Shown here: one piece after another, positions 34,262 through 42,540 of the stretch
Position numbering within the stretch: position 1 is the first letter of the stretch
Layout: every line of letters begins with the position of its first letter
DNA from: Kribbella jiaozuonensis
Lineage (GTDB): Bacteria; Actinomycetota; Actinomycetes; Propionibacteriales; Kribbellaceae
Length of the DNA stretch: 64,000 nt
Assembly: GCF_005233875.1 (NCBI RefSeq)
Contig: NZ_SZPZ01000004.1
Location: 496,001-560,000 of the forward strand
Direction: 5' to 3'
Notes under the pieces: model-generated
The model's input: the letters and a program-made list of their open reading frames with translations, nothing else
Told to the model about the DNA's origin: nothing
Databases searched by the model: none
Program-made: the position numbers and the translations under genes

Positions 34262-34293
34262 CCTTTCACGTATAACCGCTACTTCGTGAAAGG
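34262..34293 (+). promoter_or_regulatory. Inverted repeat covering the ribosome site of the epoxide hydrolase
   Basis: CCTTTCACG (34262-34270) and CGTGAAAGG (34285-34293) are perfect arms with a 14-base loop. The right arm contains AAAGG, the only Shine-Dalgarno before the ATG at 34301. Confidence 0.5.
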
Positions 34294-34300
34294 GATCAAA

Positions 34301-35608
34301 ATGTCTTCGTCAGCGTCCCCCAGGCCCAGCCGGCGCACGGTGTTGTACGGCGGGCTCGCCGCAGGGCTCGCCGTACCTGCCGTCTCGGCACTGGGCGACC
34401 AGGCCGTAGCAGCTCCGGCTGCCCTCTCGGCAGCGTCCGGCTCCACAGCGATCCGGCCGTTCCACTTCACCGCTTCGCGCGACCAGCTCAACGACTTGCG
34501 TCGTCGCGTCGCCGCGACCCGCTGGCCCTCGGCGGAGCTCGTCGCGGACCGCTCGCAGGGTGTCCAACTGGCGACCAGCCAGGCGCTGGCGAAGTACTGG
34601 AACACCCGGTACGACTGGCGCAAGTTCGAGGCCAAGCTCAACAAGCTGCCGCAGTACACCACCGAGATCGACGGCGTGGACATCCACTTCATCCACGTCC
34701 GCTCCCGGCACGCCGACGCGCTGCCGCTGATCATGACCCACGGCTGGCCCGGCTCGATCGTCGAGTTGCTCGAGACGATCGGCCCGCTCACCGACCCGAC
34801 CGCTCACGGCGGTAGCGCCGCGGACGCGTTCCACCTGGTCCTGCCGTCGGTCCCCGGGTTCGGCTTCTCCGCTCAGCCGACCGAGACCGGCTGGAACACG
34901 GCCCGGACGGCGCGGGCGTGGGACGAGCTCATGCGCCGCCTCGGCTACCCGAAGTACGTCGCCCAGGGCGGCGACGTCGGGGCCGCGGTCACCGACAACC
35001 TGGGCCGTCTCGCGCCCGCGGGTCTGCTCGGCATCCATATGAACCTGCTCGTTCCGGCCCTCGGCGGCGCCCAGTTCCCGGCGACCACTCCGGAGGAGAT
35101 CGCGGCGTCGGCGGCAGTCGGCGAGTTCGGCCGGACCGGCAACGGCTACATCGTCGAGCAGTCCAACCGCCCGCAGACGATCGGCTACGCACTGCTCGAC
35201 TCGCCCGTCGCGCTGGCCTCCTGGATGCTCGACCACGACACCGACAGCTACTACAAGATCTCCAAGGCGTTCCGGGGCGGACTGGCCGCCGGCAACCTGA
35301 CCCGCGACCACATCCTCGACAACGTCACGCTGTACTGGCTCACGGGCACCGGTGTCTCGGCCGCCCGTGCCTATTGGGAGAGCGGGATGGCCCGTGCGGG
35401 CGGCGGGACACCGCCGCCGGTCACCGTGCCGGTCGCGTTCAGCGCCTTCCCGGGCGAGATCTTCCAGGCACCGCGCAGCTGGGTCCAGCTGGCCTACCCG
35501 ACCCTTGCCTACTACAACAAGCCGGCCCGCGGCGGTCACTTCGCCGCCTGGGAGGAGCCGCAACTGTTCACCGAGGAGGTTCGCGCAGCGTTCCGATCGC
35601 TCCGGTAG
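34301..35608 (+). CDS. Tat-exported epoxide hydrolase
   Basis: A 435-residue alpha/beta hydrolase of the epoxide hydrolase class. The N-terminus has a twin-arginine signal (Ser-Arg-Arg-Thr-Val-Leu, then a hydrophobic run to AVAA). An EHN domain follows (FHFTASRDQLNDLRRRVAAT). The core has THGWPGS (oxyanion), the nucleophile Asp225 in AQGGDVGAAV, and the catalytic His in GGHFAAWEEP. It would hydrolyse an epoxide outside the membrane; an exported form is uncommon. The ATG at 34301 has AAAGGG at the right distance; a GTG at 34286 is less likely. It lies downstream of the DHA2 exporter. Confidence 0.88.
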   Translation: MSSSASPRPSRRTVLYGGLAAGLAVPAVSALGDQAVAAPAALSAASGSTAIRPFHFTASRDQLNDLRRRVAATRWPSAELVADRSQGVQLATSQALAKYWNTRYDWRKFEAKLNKLPQYTTEIDGVDIHFIHVRSRHADALPLIMTHGWPGSIVELLETIGPLTDPTAHGGSAADAFHLVLPSVPGFGFSAQPTETGWNTARTARAWDELMRRLGYPKYVAQGGDVGAAVTDNLGRLAPAGLLGIHMNLLVPALGGAQFPATTPEEIAASAAVGEFGRTGNGYIVEQSNRPQTIGYALLDSPVALASWMLDHDTDSYYKISKAFRGGLAAGNLTRDHILDNVTLYWLTGTGVSAARAYWESGMARAGGGTPPPVTVPVAFSAFPGEIFQAPRSWVQLAYPTLAYYNKPARGGHFAAWEEPQLFTEEVRAAFRSLR

Positions 35609-35651
35609 ACACCTTCCGGCGCTACGGTGAAGGCGAGCAGGAGGGGGAGGC

Positions 35652-36608
35652 ATGCTGCGGATCCGGTTCACCAGCGCGGACCTGGCGCGCGTACGGGTGG
35701 CGAGCGGACCGCATCCGTTGTGGGAGTCGGTGCTGAGCATCAACGGCCTGCAGTACCACAACCTCCCCGCCCGCTACTGGGCCTGGCGAAGCGCGCTGAG
35801 CGAGCATCAGGACATCCTGCGCGCGGCGTACTCCGTCGTACCGGCGTCGGGCAACTTCGCCGACTTCCTGACCCCGACCAGCCCGGCGACGGACGTCGAC
35901 GAGCAGTTCGATGCGATTCGGCGGGTGCCGCAGGCCGTCGTACGAGATGACCTGGCCCGCACGTATCCCGCCGAAGTGCCGACGCCGCGGTGGGCGGAGC
36001 AGGTGTACGACAGCGGTCGCGTCGATCCCGTCGTACAAACCCTGGAGCGGTACCACCACACCGCCGTACGCCCGGTCTGGAGCGCGGTCCAGACCGGGGT
36101 CGAGCAGGCCCGGCAACGGCTCACGGCGCTGCTCCTGAGCGCCGGGGTCGAGGGCCTGCTCAGCCGGCTGCACACCTCGATCCGCTGGCGCGATCCCATC
36201 CTCGAGGCCGACTACCTCACCGATCAGGCGCTGGATCTCGACGGTCGCGGGCTGCTCATCGTCCCGTCGTACTTCTGCTTCGGTGCCCCGGTGACGTTCA
36301 TCGACGGCGATCTGCCGCCGACCCTGGTCCTCCCGATCCAGCCGGACGACGCGCCCGTCGATGAGTCGATCGGCGACCTCGACGTACTCGTCCGGCTGCT
36401 CGGCCCGACCCGCGCGAAGTTCCTGGCGGGGTTGGAGAGCGCCGCATCGACCAGCGAGCTCGCCCATCGCCTCGGCGTCTCACCGGGCTCGATCAGCCAG
36501 CACGCGAAGGTGCTGCGGGAGAGCGGCCTGATCACCACGACCCGCTTCGGGCACTCCGTCAACCACACCCTCACTCCTCTGGGCCGCGCAGTACTGCGAG
36601 GGCTCTAG
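35652..36608 (+). CDS. ArsR-type regulator with long N-terminal DUF5937-like domain
   Basis: A 318-residue protein. The last 70 residues are an ArsR winged HTH (TRAKFLAGLESAASTSELAHRLGVSPGSISQHAKVLRESGLI). The first 240 form the extended domain found in this actinobacterial regulator group (MLRIRFTSADLARVRVASGPHPLWESVLS), probably for ligand sensing or dimerisation. AGGAGGGGG before the ATG supports the start. It follows the epoxide hydrolase by 43 bp on the same strand, so it may regulate that gene or the transporter. Confidence 0.85.
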   Translation: MLRIRFTSADLARVRVASGPHPLWESVLSINGLQYHNLPARYWAWRSALSEHQDILRAAYSVVPASGNFADFLTPTSPATDVDEQFDAIRRVPQAVVRDDLARTYPAEVPTPRWAEQVYDSGRVDPVVQTLERYHHTAVRPVWSAVQTGVEQARQRLTALLLSAGVEGLLSRLHTSIRWRDPILEADYLTDQALDLDGRGLLIVPSYFCFGAPVTFIDGDLPPTLVLPIQPDDAPVDESIGDLDVLVRLLGPTRAKFLAGLESAASTSELAHRLGVSPGSISQHAKVLRESGLITTTRFGHSVNHTLTPLGRAVLRGL

Positions 36609-36651
36609 CAACTCGGCCTGATTTGGTGGACTGCTGAGGGGGCAGATGTTC

Positions 36652-36657
36652 TAGGCT
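36652..36657 (+). promoter_or_regulatory. -10 box TAGGCT before the ROK gene
   Basis: TAGGCT ends 9 bases before the ATG at 36667, and no Shine-Dalgarno lies between. This is consistent with leaderless transcription. Confidence 0.4.
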
Positions 36658-36666
36658 GGCGCGATC

Positions 36667-37824
36667 ATGAGGTCGACGATGCCGGATGCCGGGGACCAGA
36701 CCCGGTTGCGGCAGCTGAACGAGCGGGCCATCCTTGCGGCCGTGCGCTCCGCCGGTGACGTGCGGGTCGCGCAGATCGTCGAGCAGAGCGGACTGGGACG
36801 CACCGCGGTCGAAGAAGTGCTGTCGAGTCTGGTCGGCCGGCGCTGGCTGGTCGAGGAGAGCCCAGCGATCCGGGGCCGCGGCCGGCCGGCTCGGAGCTAC
36901 CGGTTCCGTGCCGACGCCGGGTACGTCGTGGGGCTCGACATCGGGGCGTACTCCGTTCGTGGGGTGCTCACCGACCTGAACGGGCAGACGCTCGCGAACC
37001 AACGGCAGTCCGTCACTCCGGAGACACCGCGCCTCGACCGGCTCGCGGCGGCTGATGAGGTGGTCGCCGCCTGCGCGCGTGAGGCCGGCGCGGAGGTGTG
37101 GGCGATCGGCGTCGGCACCACCGGGCTGGTCGACCCGGGCGGCACCGTCGTCCGGGCGAACGCGATCCCGGACTGGGCCGGCACCGACCTCGCGGAGTAC
37201 TTCGGCCGATCGGCACGACTCGTTGTCGTCGACAACGACAGCCAACTCGCCGCCCTCGCCGAACAACGCCGCGGGGCGACGGACATGGTGTTCCTGCACG
37301 CGGGCCGTCGTACCGGGTTGGCGCTGGTGCTCGAGGGCCGGTTGCGGCGGGGTGCGTACGGCGCGGCGGCGGACATGTCGGCGCTGCGAGGTGTCGCGTG
37401 GGAGGCGGCGCTCGAGCACCTGCATGCCGCCGTACCGGCCGACGTTCCCGAGATGGACAAGGCGGAGCGTGCCTTCGCCGCCGCGCGGAACGGCGATCGG
37501 GCCGCGGTCAACGCCGTACGGAAGTATGCGCGGGCGATGGCGGTCGCCGCCGCAACGGCCATCTCGATCGTTGATCCGCGGCTGCTGGTGCTCGGCGGGG
37601 CGTTCTCGCAGTCGGCCGACGTACTGATGGAACCGCTCGCCGCCGAACTGGATCGACTGTGCCCGCGTGTGCCGGAACTGCAGGCTTCTTCGTTGGGCGC
37701 ACTGTGTGTCGCGCTCGGCGCCTGCTCGCTCGCGCTCGACACCGTCGACGAGCGGCTGCTCGCCCGGTCGCGTGGCCCGCTGCCGACGCTGGCGGCCGGC
37801 AGCCTCGACTCCCCCAAGCGCTGA
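36667..37824 (+). CDS. ROK family transcriptional regulator lacking the zinc motif
   Basis: A 385-residue ROK protein with an N-terminal winged HTH (LRQLNERAILAAVRSAGDVRVAQIVEQSGLGRTAVEEVL) and a C-terminal actin-like sugar-binding fold (VGLDIGAYSVRGVLTDLNG, AIGVGTTGLVDPGG, VVVDNDSQLAALAE, ILVLGGAF-like end). The usual ExGH and CxCGxxGCxE zinc motif, expected after DNDSQLAALAE, is replaced by RRGAYGAAADMSALRGVAWE with no cysteines. Sugar binding or kinase activity may therefore be lost and the protein may be a pure regulator. It is followed by a palindrome and the 5'-nucleotidase promoter. Confidence 0.87.
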   Translation: MRSTMPDAGDQTRLRQLNERAILAAVRSAGDVRVAQIVEQSGLGRTAVEEVLSSLVGRRWLVEESPAIRGRGRPARSYRFRADAGYVVGLDIGAYSVRGVLTDLNGQTLANQRQSVTPETPRLDRLAAADEVVAACAREAGAEVWAIGVGTTGLVDPGGTVVRANAIPDWAGTDLAEYFGRSARLVVVDNDSQLAALAEQRRGATDMVFLHAGRRTGLALVLEGRLRRGAYGAAADMSALRGVAWEAALEHLHAAVPADVPEMDKAERAFAAARNGDRAAVNAVRKYARAMAVAAATAISIVDPRLLVLGGAFSQSADVLMEPLAAELDRLCPRVPELQASSLGALCVALGACSLALDTVDERLLARSRGPLPTLAAGSLDSPKR

Positions 37825-37847
37825 CCCGCGTTCGCCGATTGTTCAGT

Positions 37848-37863
37848 CAGGCGTTGACGCCTG
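37848..37863. promoter_or_regulatory. Palindrome over the -35 region of the 5'-nucleotidase promoter
   Basis: CAGGCGT (37848-37854) and ACGCCTG (37857-37863) pair around TG. It overlaps the TTGACG box, so a bound repressor would block transcription. It could also serve as a weak terminator for the ROK gene. Confidence 0.5.
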
Positions 37864-37882
37864 CCCTCGGCGAGGCTATTAA
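37854..37882 (+). promoter_or_regulatory. Sigma-70-type promoter TTGACG-N17-TATTAA
   Basis: TTGACG at 37854-37859 and TATTAA at 37877-37882 with 17 bases between: the best -35/-10 pair in the window. It places the start site near 37890 and supports the GTG at 37954 as the start codon. Confidence 0.65.
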
Positions 37883-37953
37883 TGTCGGAAACAGGCAATA
37901 AACCGCCAGTACTGCGCACACACGAGCGCCCTCCCCCAGGAAGTAGGTTCGCA

Positions 37954-39756
37954 GTGAACAGACGGATCCGCCGCCGGACGTTCCTCACCACCACCGGAGC
38001 GGTCGCCACCGCCGCGGCGGTCGGCGACCTCGCGTATGCCACCCCGGACGCACTCGACGACGCCGCCACTGCCGGGTACGTCGACGTACAGCTCCTCAAC
38101 ATCACCGACCTGCACGGCTATCTGCAGCCGACCACGCCCAGCCAGGGCAGCGTGATCACCGGCGCCGGCGGTGTCCAGGTGACCGTCGGCGGCGCCGGGT
38201 ACATGGCGACGCATCTGAAGCGGCTGCGCGAGGGCCGGCCGAACTCGATCTTCTTCTCGTCCGGCGACAACTTCTCCGGCTGGCCGTTCGAGGTCGACGC
38301 GCACGCGAACGAGCCGACCGTCGAGGCGCTCAACGCGCTCGGGCTGCAGTTCAGCACGGTCGGCAACCACGAGCTGGACCAGTCCGTCAGCTTCCTCGTC
38401 GACCACATGGAGCACGGCAAGCCGTACCCGGTGAACGGGCGCGACGACAACTTCGTCGACTCCACCGGTCACCGCTTCCGCGGCGCGAACTTCCGCTTCT
38501 ACACCGCGAACATCGTGCACGCGGACTCCGGCCGGACGATCGTCCCGCCGTACAACATCGAGTGGGTTGACGCGGGCCGTGGGCGCAAGTTGCCGATCGC
38601 CTTCATCCACCTCACGGTGATGGACACCCCGACCGGGTCTACGTCGTACCAGCCCGAACTGCGGTCGCTGTCGGACGTGGGTCAGGCCAACAAACTGGCC
38701 GCGCAGCTCAAGAAGCGCGGTATCAACGCGATCGTCATCAACATCCACGATGGTGGCGTCGCGGGCAACGACTACAACGCCGGCACGAACCCGTCCGGCC
38801 CGATCTTCCAGCTCGCCGCGCAGGCCTCGCCGGACATCGCCGCGATCGTCACCGGCCACTGGCACTGCCGGTTCAACATGATGGTGCCGGACCCGAACGG
38901 CGTACCGCGTCCGGTCGTCGAGGCCGGCAACCACGGGTCGCTGATCAACGAGATCAACCTGAAGCTCGACCCGCGGACCGGCCACGTCATCCGTGAGCTC
39001 ACCACGTCGACCAACCACGCCAACACGCGCGACGTACCGGTCGACGAGGAGCTGCAGTACATCGCCGACTACTGGACCGCGAAGGGCGCGAAGCGGTTCG
39101 CCACCCCGCTGGCCAAGGTCACCGGCGACTTCACGCGTACGCCGAACGCGTCGGGCGAATCGACGATGGGCAACCTGGCCGCGGACTTCGCGTACTGGGA
39201 CGCGAACCAGCACCGCGGCGGACGCGCCGACCTCGCGCTGATCTCGGTCAAGCCGGTGTCGGGGTCGAACGCACTCACCGGCGATCTTTTGTTTGCCAAG
39301 GGCACCAATCCGGCCGATGCCGACGGCACCGTTCTGTTCGGCGAGGCGTGGAACGCATTCGGCTACGGCAATCCGGTGCTGACCGTGACGCTGCCCGGCA
39401 CACAGCTCCACGCCGCCTTCGAGGCGCAGTGGGTGGCGCAGGCCAACGGGACCGAGAAGTTCGCGCCATTCGCGGTGTCGCACAACGTGAGCTACACCTA
39501 CGACACGACGAAGCCGATCGGTCAGCGCGTCGATCCCGGTGCCGTCCGCATCGATGGCAAGCCCCTCGACCTGACCCGCAACTACCGCGTCGCCGCCCTC
39601 GCCTACACCCTGATCGGCGGCGACGGCACCCAGGTCTTCACCGGCTTCACCGACCCCCACCGCAACGACCGCGACCACGAGGGCTTCATCGCCTACCTGC
39701 GCGCCCACCCGACGCTGACCCCGTCCACCCTCGACCGCGCCCGTCCGGTGAGCTGA
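37954..39756 (+). CDS. Tat-exported 5'-nucleotidase/metallophosphatase
   Basis: A 600-residue exported enzyme of the UshA/5'-nucleotidase family. The signal is twin-arginine (Arg-Arg-Arg-Thr-Phe-Leu, then TTTGAVATAAAVG). The metallophosphatase domain has metal ligands in NITDLHGYL, FSSGDNFSG, VGNHELD, and the GHWHC region. The C-terminal 5'-nucleotidase domain binds the base (SGESTMGNLAADFA, then GEAWNAFGYGN). It would dephosphorylate extracellular nucleotides for phosphate or nucleoside salvage. The GTG at 37954 is preceded by GTAGG. An in-frame ATG at 37882 lies inside the -10 box and cannot be the start of this transcript. Confidence 0.9.
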   Translation: MNRRIRRRTFLTTTGAVATAAAVGDLAYATPDALDDAATAGYVDVQLLNITDLHGYLQPTTPSQGSVITGAGGVQVTVGGAGYMATHLKRLREGRPNSIFFSSGDNFSGWPFEVDAHANEPTVEALNALGLQFSTVGNHELDQSVSFLVDHMEHGKPYPVNGRDDNFVDSTGHRFRGANFRFYTANIVHADSGRTIVPPYNIEWVDAGRGRKLPIAFIHLTVMDTPTGSTSYQPELRSLSDVGQANKLAAQLKKRGINAIVINIHDGGVAGNDYNAGTNPSGPIFQLAAQASPDIAAIVTGHWHCRFNMMVPDPNGVPRPVVEAGNHGSLINEINLKLDPRTGHVIRELTTSTNHANTRDVPVDEELQYIADYWTAKGAKRFATPLAKVTGDFTRTPNASGESTMGNLAADFAYWDANQHRGGRADLALISVKPVSGSNALTGDLLFAKGTNPADADGTVLFGEAWNAFGYGNPVLTVTLPGTQLHAAFEAQWVAQANGTEKFAPFAVSHNVSYTYDTTKPIGQRVDPGAVRIDGKPLDLTRNYRVAALAYTLIGGDGTQVFTGFTDPHRNDRDHEGFIAYLRAHPTLTPSTLDRARPVS

Positions 39757-40059
39757 TTGCGGAGTGGTCTTGTCCGGTTAGCGGTCAAGTCTGGGTAAAT
39801 CGGGGACAAATCGGTACTTGTCGGTCCGTACGGTCCTAGGGTGGAAGTGTTCGCCTGGCGGTATACCCCACAAAACCGGGCTGACAGGCCGATTGTGCAG
39901 ACCGCGCGGCCCTCATCCCCGAGACGTGCAGGTGCCCCCGTCGGTCCGAGTCCACGCCCGAGCCGCCAGGCGAGCCTTGATCCGCGGCGTGCCTTCGAAA
40001 CGTTTGCGGGCGGCGACCAATCCAGTGGATTCGTCGCCGCCCGAGCGCCGAAGGCGCGG
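39757..40059. other. 303-bp gap: no gene; hairpin and promoter-like box
   Basis: No convincing protein gene. It holds two AAATCGG copies (39797-39803 and 39808-39814), a TAGGGT box on the plus strand at 39837-39842, and the strong hairpin at 40008-40042. A plus-strand reading frame from 39841 runs into the antisense of the 75-residue gene and looks like a shadow. A short non-coding transcript from the TAGGGT box is possible but unsupported. Confidence 0.5.
40008..40042 (-). terminator. Strong hairpin after the 75-residue gene
   Basis: 16-base arms (40008-40023 and 40027-40042) pair with one mismatch around a 3-base loop, 17 bases past the minus-strand stop. It could also stop read-through from the 5'-nucleotidase gene. 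Confidence 0.8.
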
Positions 40060-40287
40060 CTAGAGCGAGTGGAGCTTGTGGAAGGGTGCGGGGACTCGCA
40101 GGAGGCGGCCTTTGCCGAGGTCGACCACTACTGCTTCGGTTCCCTCGACAATGGTGATCCGGCCGATGCCCTCCTTGTCGTGGGACACCCGGTCGCCAAC
40201 CTCGAACGTCTCTATCGGGGCGGGCACCCGGCGCTGGAACGGACTCGTGGACAGGTGACGACGCGTCGTCGCGCGTGAGGACTCCAT
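40060..40287 (-). CDS. Conserved small protein with Tudor/SH3-like fold (75 aa)
   Basis: A 75-residue basic protein: Arg-rich N-terminus (RATTRRHLSTSPFQRRVPAP), then FEVGDRVSHDKEGIGRITIVEGTEAVVVDLGKGRLLRV. The second part is a five-strand barrel pattern like the C-terminal domain of UvrD or the RNA polymerase-binding CarD Tudor domain. Comparable short proteins are widespread in actinomycetes and uncharacterised. A role in nucleic acid or RNA polymerase contact is a guess from the fold. TGGAGGT before the ATG at 40287 supports the start, and a strong terminator follows. Confidence 0.75.
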   Translation of the reverse strand: MESSRATTRRHLSTSPFQRRVPAPIETFEVGDRVSHDKEGIGRITIVEGTEAVVVDLGKGRLLRVPAPFHKLHSL

Positions 40288-40393
40288 AGCACCTCCAGTA
40301 TGTGCCCAACCCGGCCGCTTCCGTGCACCGAGGGCCGAATCTTTACGGCAGCATGGACCTGGCCAGCCCGCCACGTGAGACGGAGACCTGTCG

Positions 40394-40990
40394 ATGGAGC
40401 CAGCCGGAGAGCGCAGTCCCGCGTTGCAGGGGGTCGCGTTCGGTGTGTCGATCCTGAGTTTCTTCGCCCTCGGCTGGCTGGGCTGGGGAACCGGAGGCCA
40501 TCTGCCGACAGGTGCGCAGATCGCGCTCATGGTCGTGGCCGCCCTGGTCTCCGTCGGGCTCGCCGCGTTCGCCTGGCGGCGATGGCGGACGACCAGGCTG
40601 CCCGCGGTACCTGACATCGAGCGCCGCCTGTCCGGCCGGGCCTTCGGCGTGATCATCGGGGTCGAGTGGATCGGCCTCGGGATCGTCTCCGGCATCCTCG
40701 GCGGCACCGGCCACACCGACGCCATCGCCCCGGTCATCTGCGCCGGCGTCGGACTGCACTTCATCCCGCTCGCCCAGCTCTTCGGCGTCCGGGCGTACTA
40801 CGTCACCGCAGCCGTCATGTGTCTCCTCGCCGTACTCACGTTCATCCTGGCGCCGTCGACGCCCGCACTCTGGACGGTCCTCCCCGGCGTCGGTGCCGCG
40901 ATCACCCTCTACGCCACTTGCATCGCTCTCCTCGCCTGGAATCCGACTAGAGGAACGTTGACAGCAGCAACGTCATCGCCAGCCCGATGA
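40394..40990 (+). CDS. Integral membrane protein of unknown function (198 aa)
   Basis: I do not recognise a characterised family. Five to six hydrophobic segments are evident (around residues 12-28, 42-60, 85-103, 110-125, 137-152 and 162-180), with a short Arg-rich cytoplasmic loop (WRRWRTTRLPAVPDIERRL). It resembles small actinobacterial membrane proteins annotated only as hypothetical. Its last 44 bases overlap the 3' end of the convergent gluconate permease gene. The start codon lacks a strong ribosome site. Confidence 0.7.
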   Translation: MEPAGERSPALQGVAFGVSILSFFALGWLGWGTGGHLPTGAQIALMVVAALVSVGLAAFAWRRWRTTRLPAVPDIERRLSGRAFGVIIGVEWIGLGIVSGILGGTGHTDAIAPVICAGVGLHFIPLAQLFGVRAYYVTAAVMCLLAVLTFILAPSTPALWTVLPGVGAAITLYATCIALLAWNPTRGTLTAATSSPAR

Positions 40991-42452
40991 CCGAGATCAG
41001 GGTCTCCATCACCGACCAGGTTTTGATGGTCTCGCCAACGGTCATGCCGAAGTACTCCTTGACCAGCCAGAAGCCGGCGTCGTTAACGTGCGAGAAGAAC
41101 AGCGAGCCGGCGCCGATGGCGAGCACGATGAGGGCGATGTGGGTGGAGTTCTCGCCGACGGCCAGCGGTGCGACGATGCCGGCGGCCGTCACGGTGGCGA
41201 CCGTGGCCGAACCGGTCGCGAGCCGGATCAGTACTGCGACGATCCAGCCGAGCAAGAGTGCGGACAGGTTCGCGGCGATCGCGATCTTCGCGATCGCGGT
41301 ACCCGTCCCGCCGTCGACCAGGACCTGCTTGAACCCGCCGCCCGCGCCGACGATCAGCATCACCCCGGAGATCGGCATCAGGCTCGACCCGATCTTCTTG
41401 CTCAGTTCGGGGATGCCGAAGCCGATCGCCGTACCGAACGTGTACATCGCGAGCAGTACGGCGAACAGCAGCGCGAACACCGGGTCACCGATGAACTGCA
41501 GCACCGGATAGAGCGCGTTGTCCTTGCTCATCCACACGTCCGACGCCGCCTTGAGCAGCATCAGTACGACGGGGCTCAGCACCGTCACGATCGTCCAGGT
41601 GAAGCTCGGCGTCCTCGTCCGCTGAGTCTGCTGAGTCTGCTGAGTCTGCTGAGTCTGCTCCGTCTGCTGCGTCTGCTCGGTCGCGACCTCGACCCCGCCG
41701 TGACCTGCCGGGGACCCGCCCGACTCACCGTCCCGCGCCCCGCCCGAAACCTCCAGCGCGGCACCGGCCGCCCCGATCGGCACCCAACGAGCAGCCACCT
41801 GGCCGAACAGCGGCCCGGCGATGACCACCGCCGGGATGGCCACCAGCAGACCCAGCGCCAGCGTGATGCCCACGTTCCCGTGCAGTACGCCGATCGCCGC
41901 CAACGGACCCGGGTGCGGCGGAATGAACCCGTGCAGCACCGACAGGCCGGCGAGCGCCGGGATGGCAAGCAACATCGCCCGCGAACCGGTCCGCCGGATC
42001 GCCAGCACGACCACGGGGACCAGCAGCACCAGACCGATCTCGAAGAACATCGGGATGCCGATGATCGCGGCGATCAGCGCCATCTTCCACGGGAGCACAG
42101 AACGTTTGCCGCGGAGCAGGGTGTCGACGACCTGATCGGCGCCACCGGAGTCCGCCAGCAACTTCCCCACCATGGCGCCGAGCGCTATCAGCACACCGAC
42201 GTACCCGAGGACGCTGCCGACGCCGTTCTCGTACGACTTCGTGACATCGCCGGCTCCGATACCGGAGGCCAGCCCGACGAACAGGGCGCCGATGGTGAGC
42301 GCGAGGAACGCATGCAACTTCAGCCCGACGATCAGCGCGACGATGATCCCGATCCCGATCACGGCGACGATCAGCACCCGCGTGTCGTGCCCGTTCCAGG
42401 GGGCGTGAACGTCGGCGTCAGCCGCCAGAGGTATCGCTTCGATGAGACCCAC
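40947..42452 (-). CDS. Gluconate:proton symporter, GntP family
   Basis: A 501-residue permease with about 12-14 membrane segments. GntP hallmarks are present: the N-terminal GLKLHAFLALTIGALFVGLASG, FFEIGLVLLVPV, HGFIPPHPGPLA, and the C-terminal GENSTHIALIVLAIGAGSLFFSHVNDAGFWLVKEYFG. It takes up gluconate or a related sugar acid. The central cytoplasmic loop is enlarged by a Gln/Thr repeat coded by a 9-bp tandem repeat. The GTG at 42452 has GAGGAGC upstream. No gluconate kinase gene is adjacent. Confidence 0.92.
   Translation of the reverse strand: MGLIEAIPLAADADVHAPWNGHDTRVLIVAVIGIGIIVALIVGLKLHAFLALTIGALFVGLASGIGAGDVTKSYENGVGSVLGYVGVLIALGAMVGKLLADSGGADQVVDTLLRGKRSVLPWKMALIAAIIGIPMFFEIGLVLLVPVVVLAIRRTGSRAMLLAIPALAGLSVLHGFIPPHPGPLAAIGVLHGNVGITLALGLLVAIPAVVIAGPLFGQVAARWVPIGAAGAALEVSGGARDGESGGSPAGHGGVEVATEQTQQTEQTQQTQQTQQTQRTRTPSFTWTIVTVLSPVVLMLLKAASDVWMSKDNALYPVLQFIGDPVFALLFAVLLAMYTFGTAIGFGIPELSKKIGSSLMPISGVMLIVGAGGGFKQVLVDGGTGTAIAKIAIAANLSALLLGWIVAVLIRLATGSATVATVTAAGIVAPLAVGENSTHIALIVLAIGAGSLFFSHVNDAGFWLVKEYFGMTVGETIKTWSVMETLISVIGLAMTLLLSTFL
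41622..41675 (-). repeat. 9-bp tandem repeat coding Gln-Thr-Gln units
   Basis: Four identical CTGAGTCTG units (41622-41657) followed by two variants (to 41675). In frame in the GntP gene, each codes for a Gln/Thr triplet in the large cytoplasmic loop. It is length-variable by slippage without frameshift. Confidence 0.85.
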
Positions 42453-42540
42453 AGCTTCACGCTCCTCGAGACCGCGTTGCCCCCTCCCCGCAGTCTCCCA
42501 CCGGGCCTGCGCCGAAACCTCCCAACGGCGCGCCGCTCAC

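Noticed and set aside
39841..40278. Possible plus-strand gene after a TAGGGT box
   Set aside because: It is antisense to the well-supported 75-residue gene and has no family features; kept only as a note on the gap.
41622..41675. CRISPR-like array
   Set aside because: Nine-base coding repeat without spacers; no cas genes in the window.
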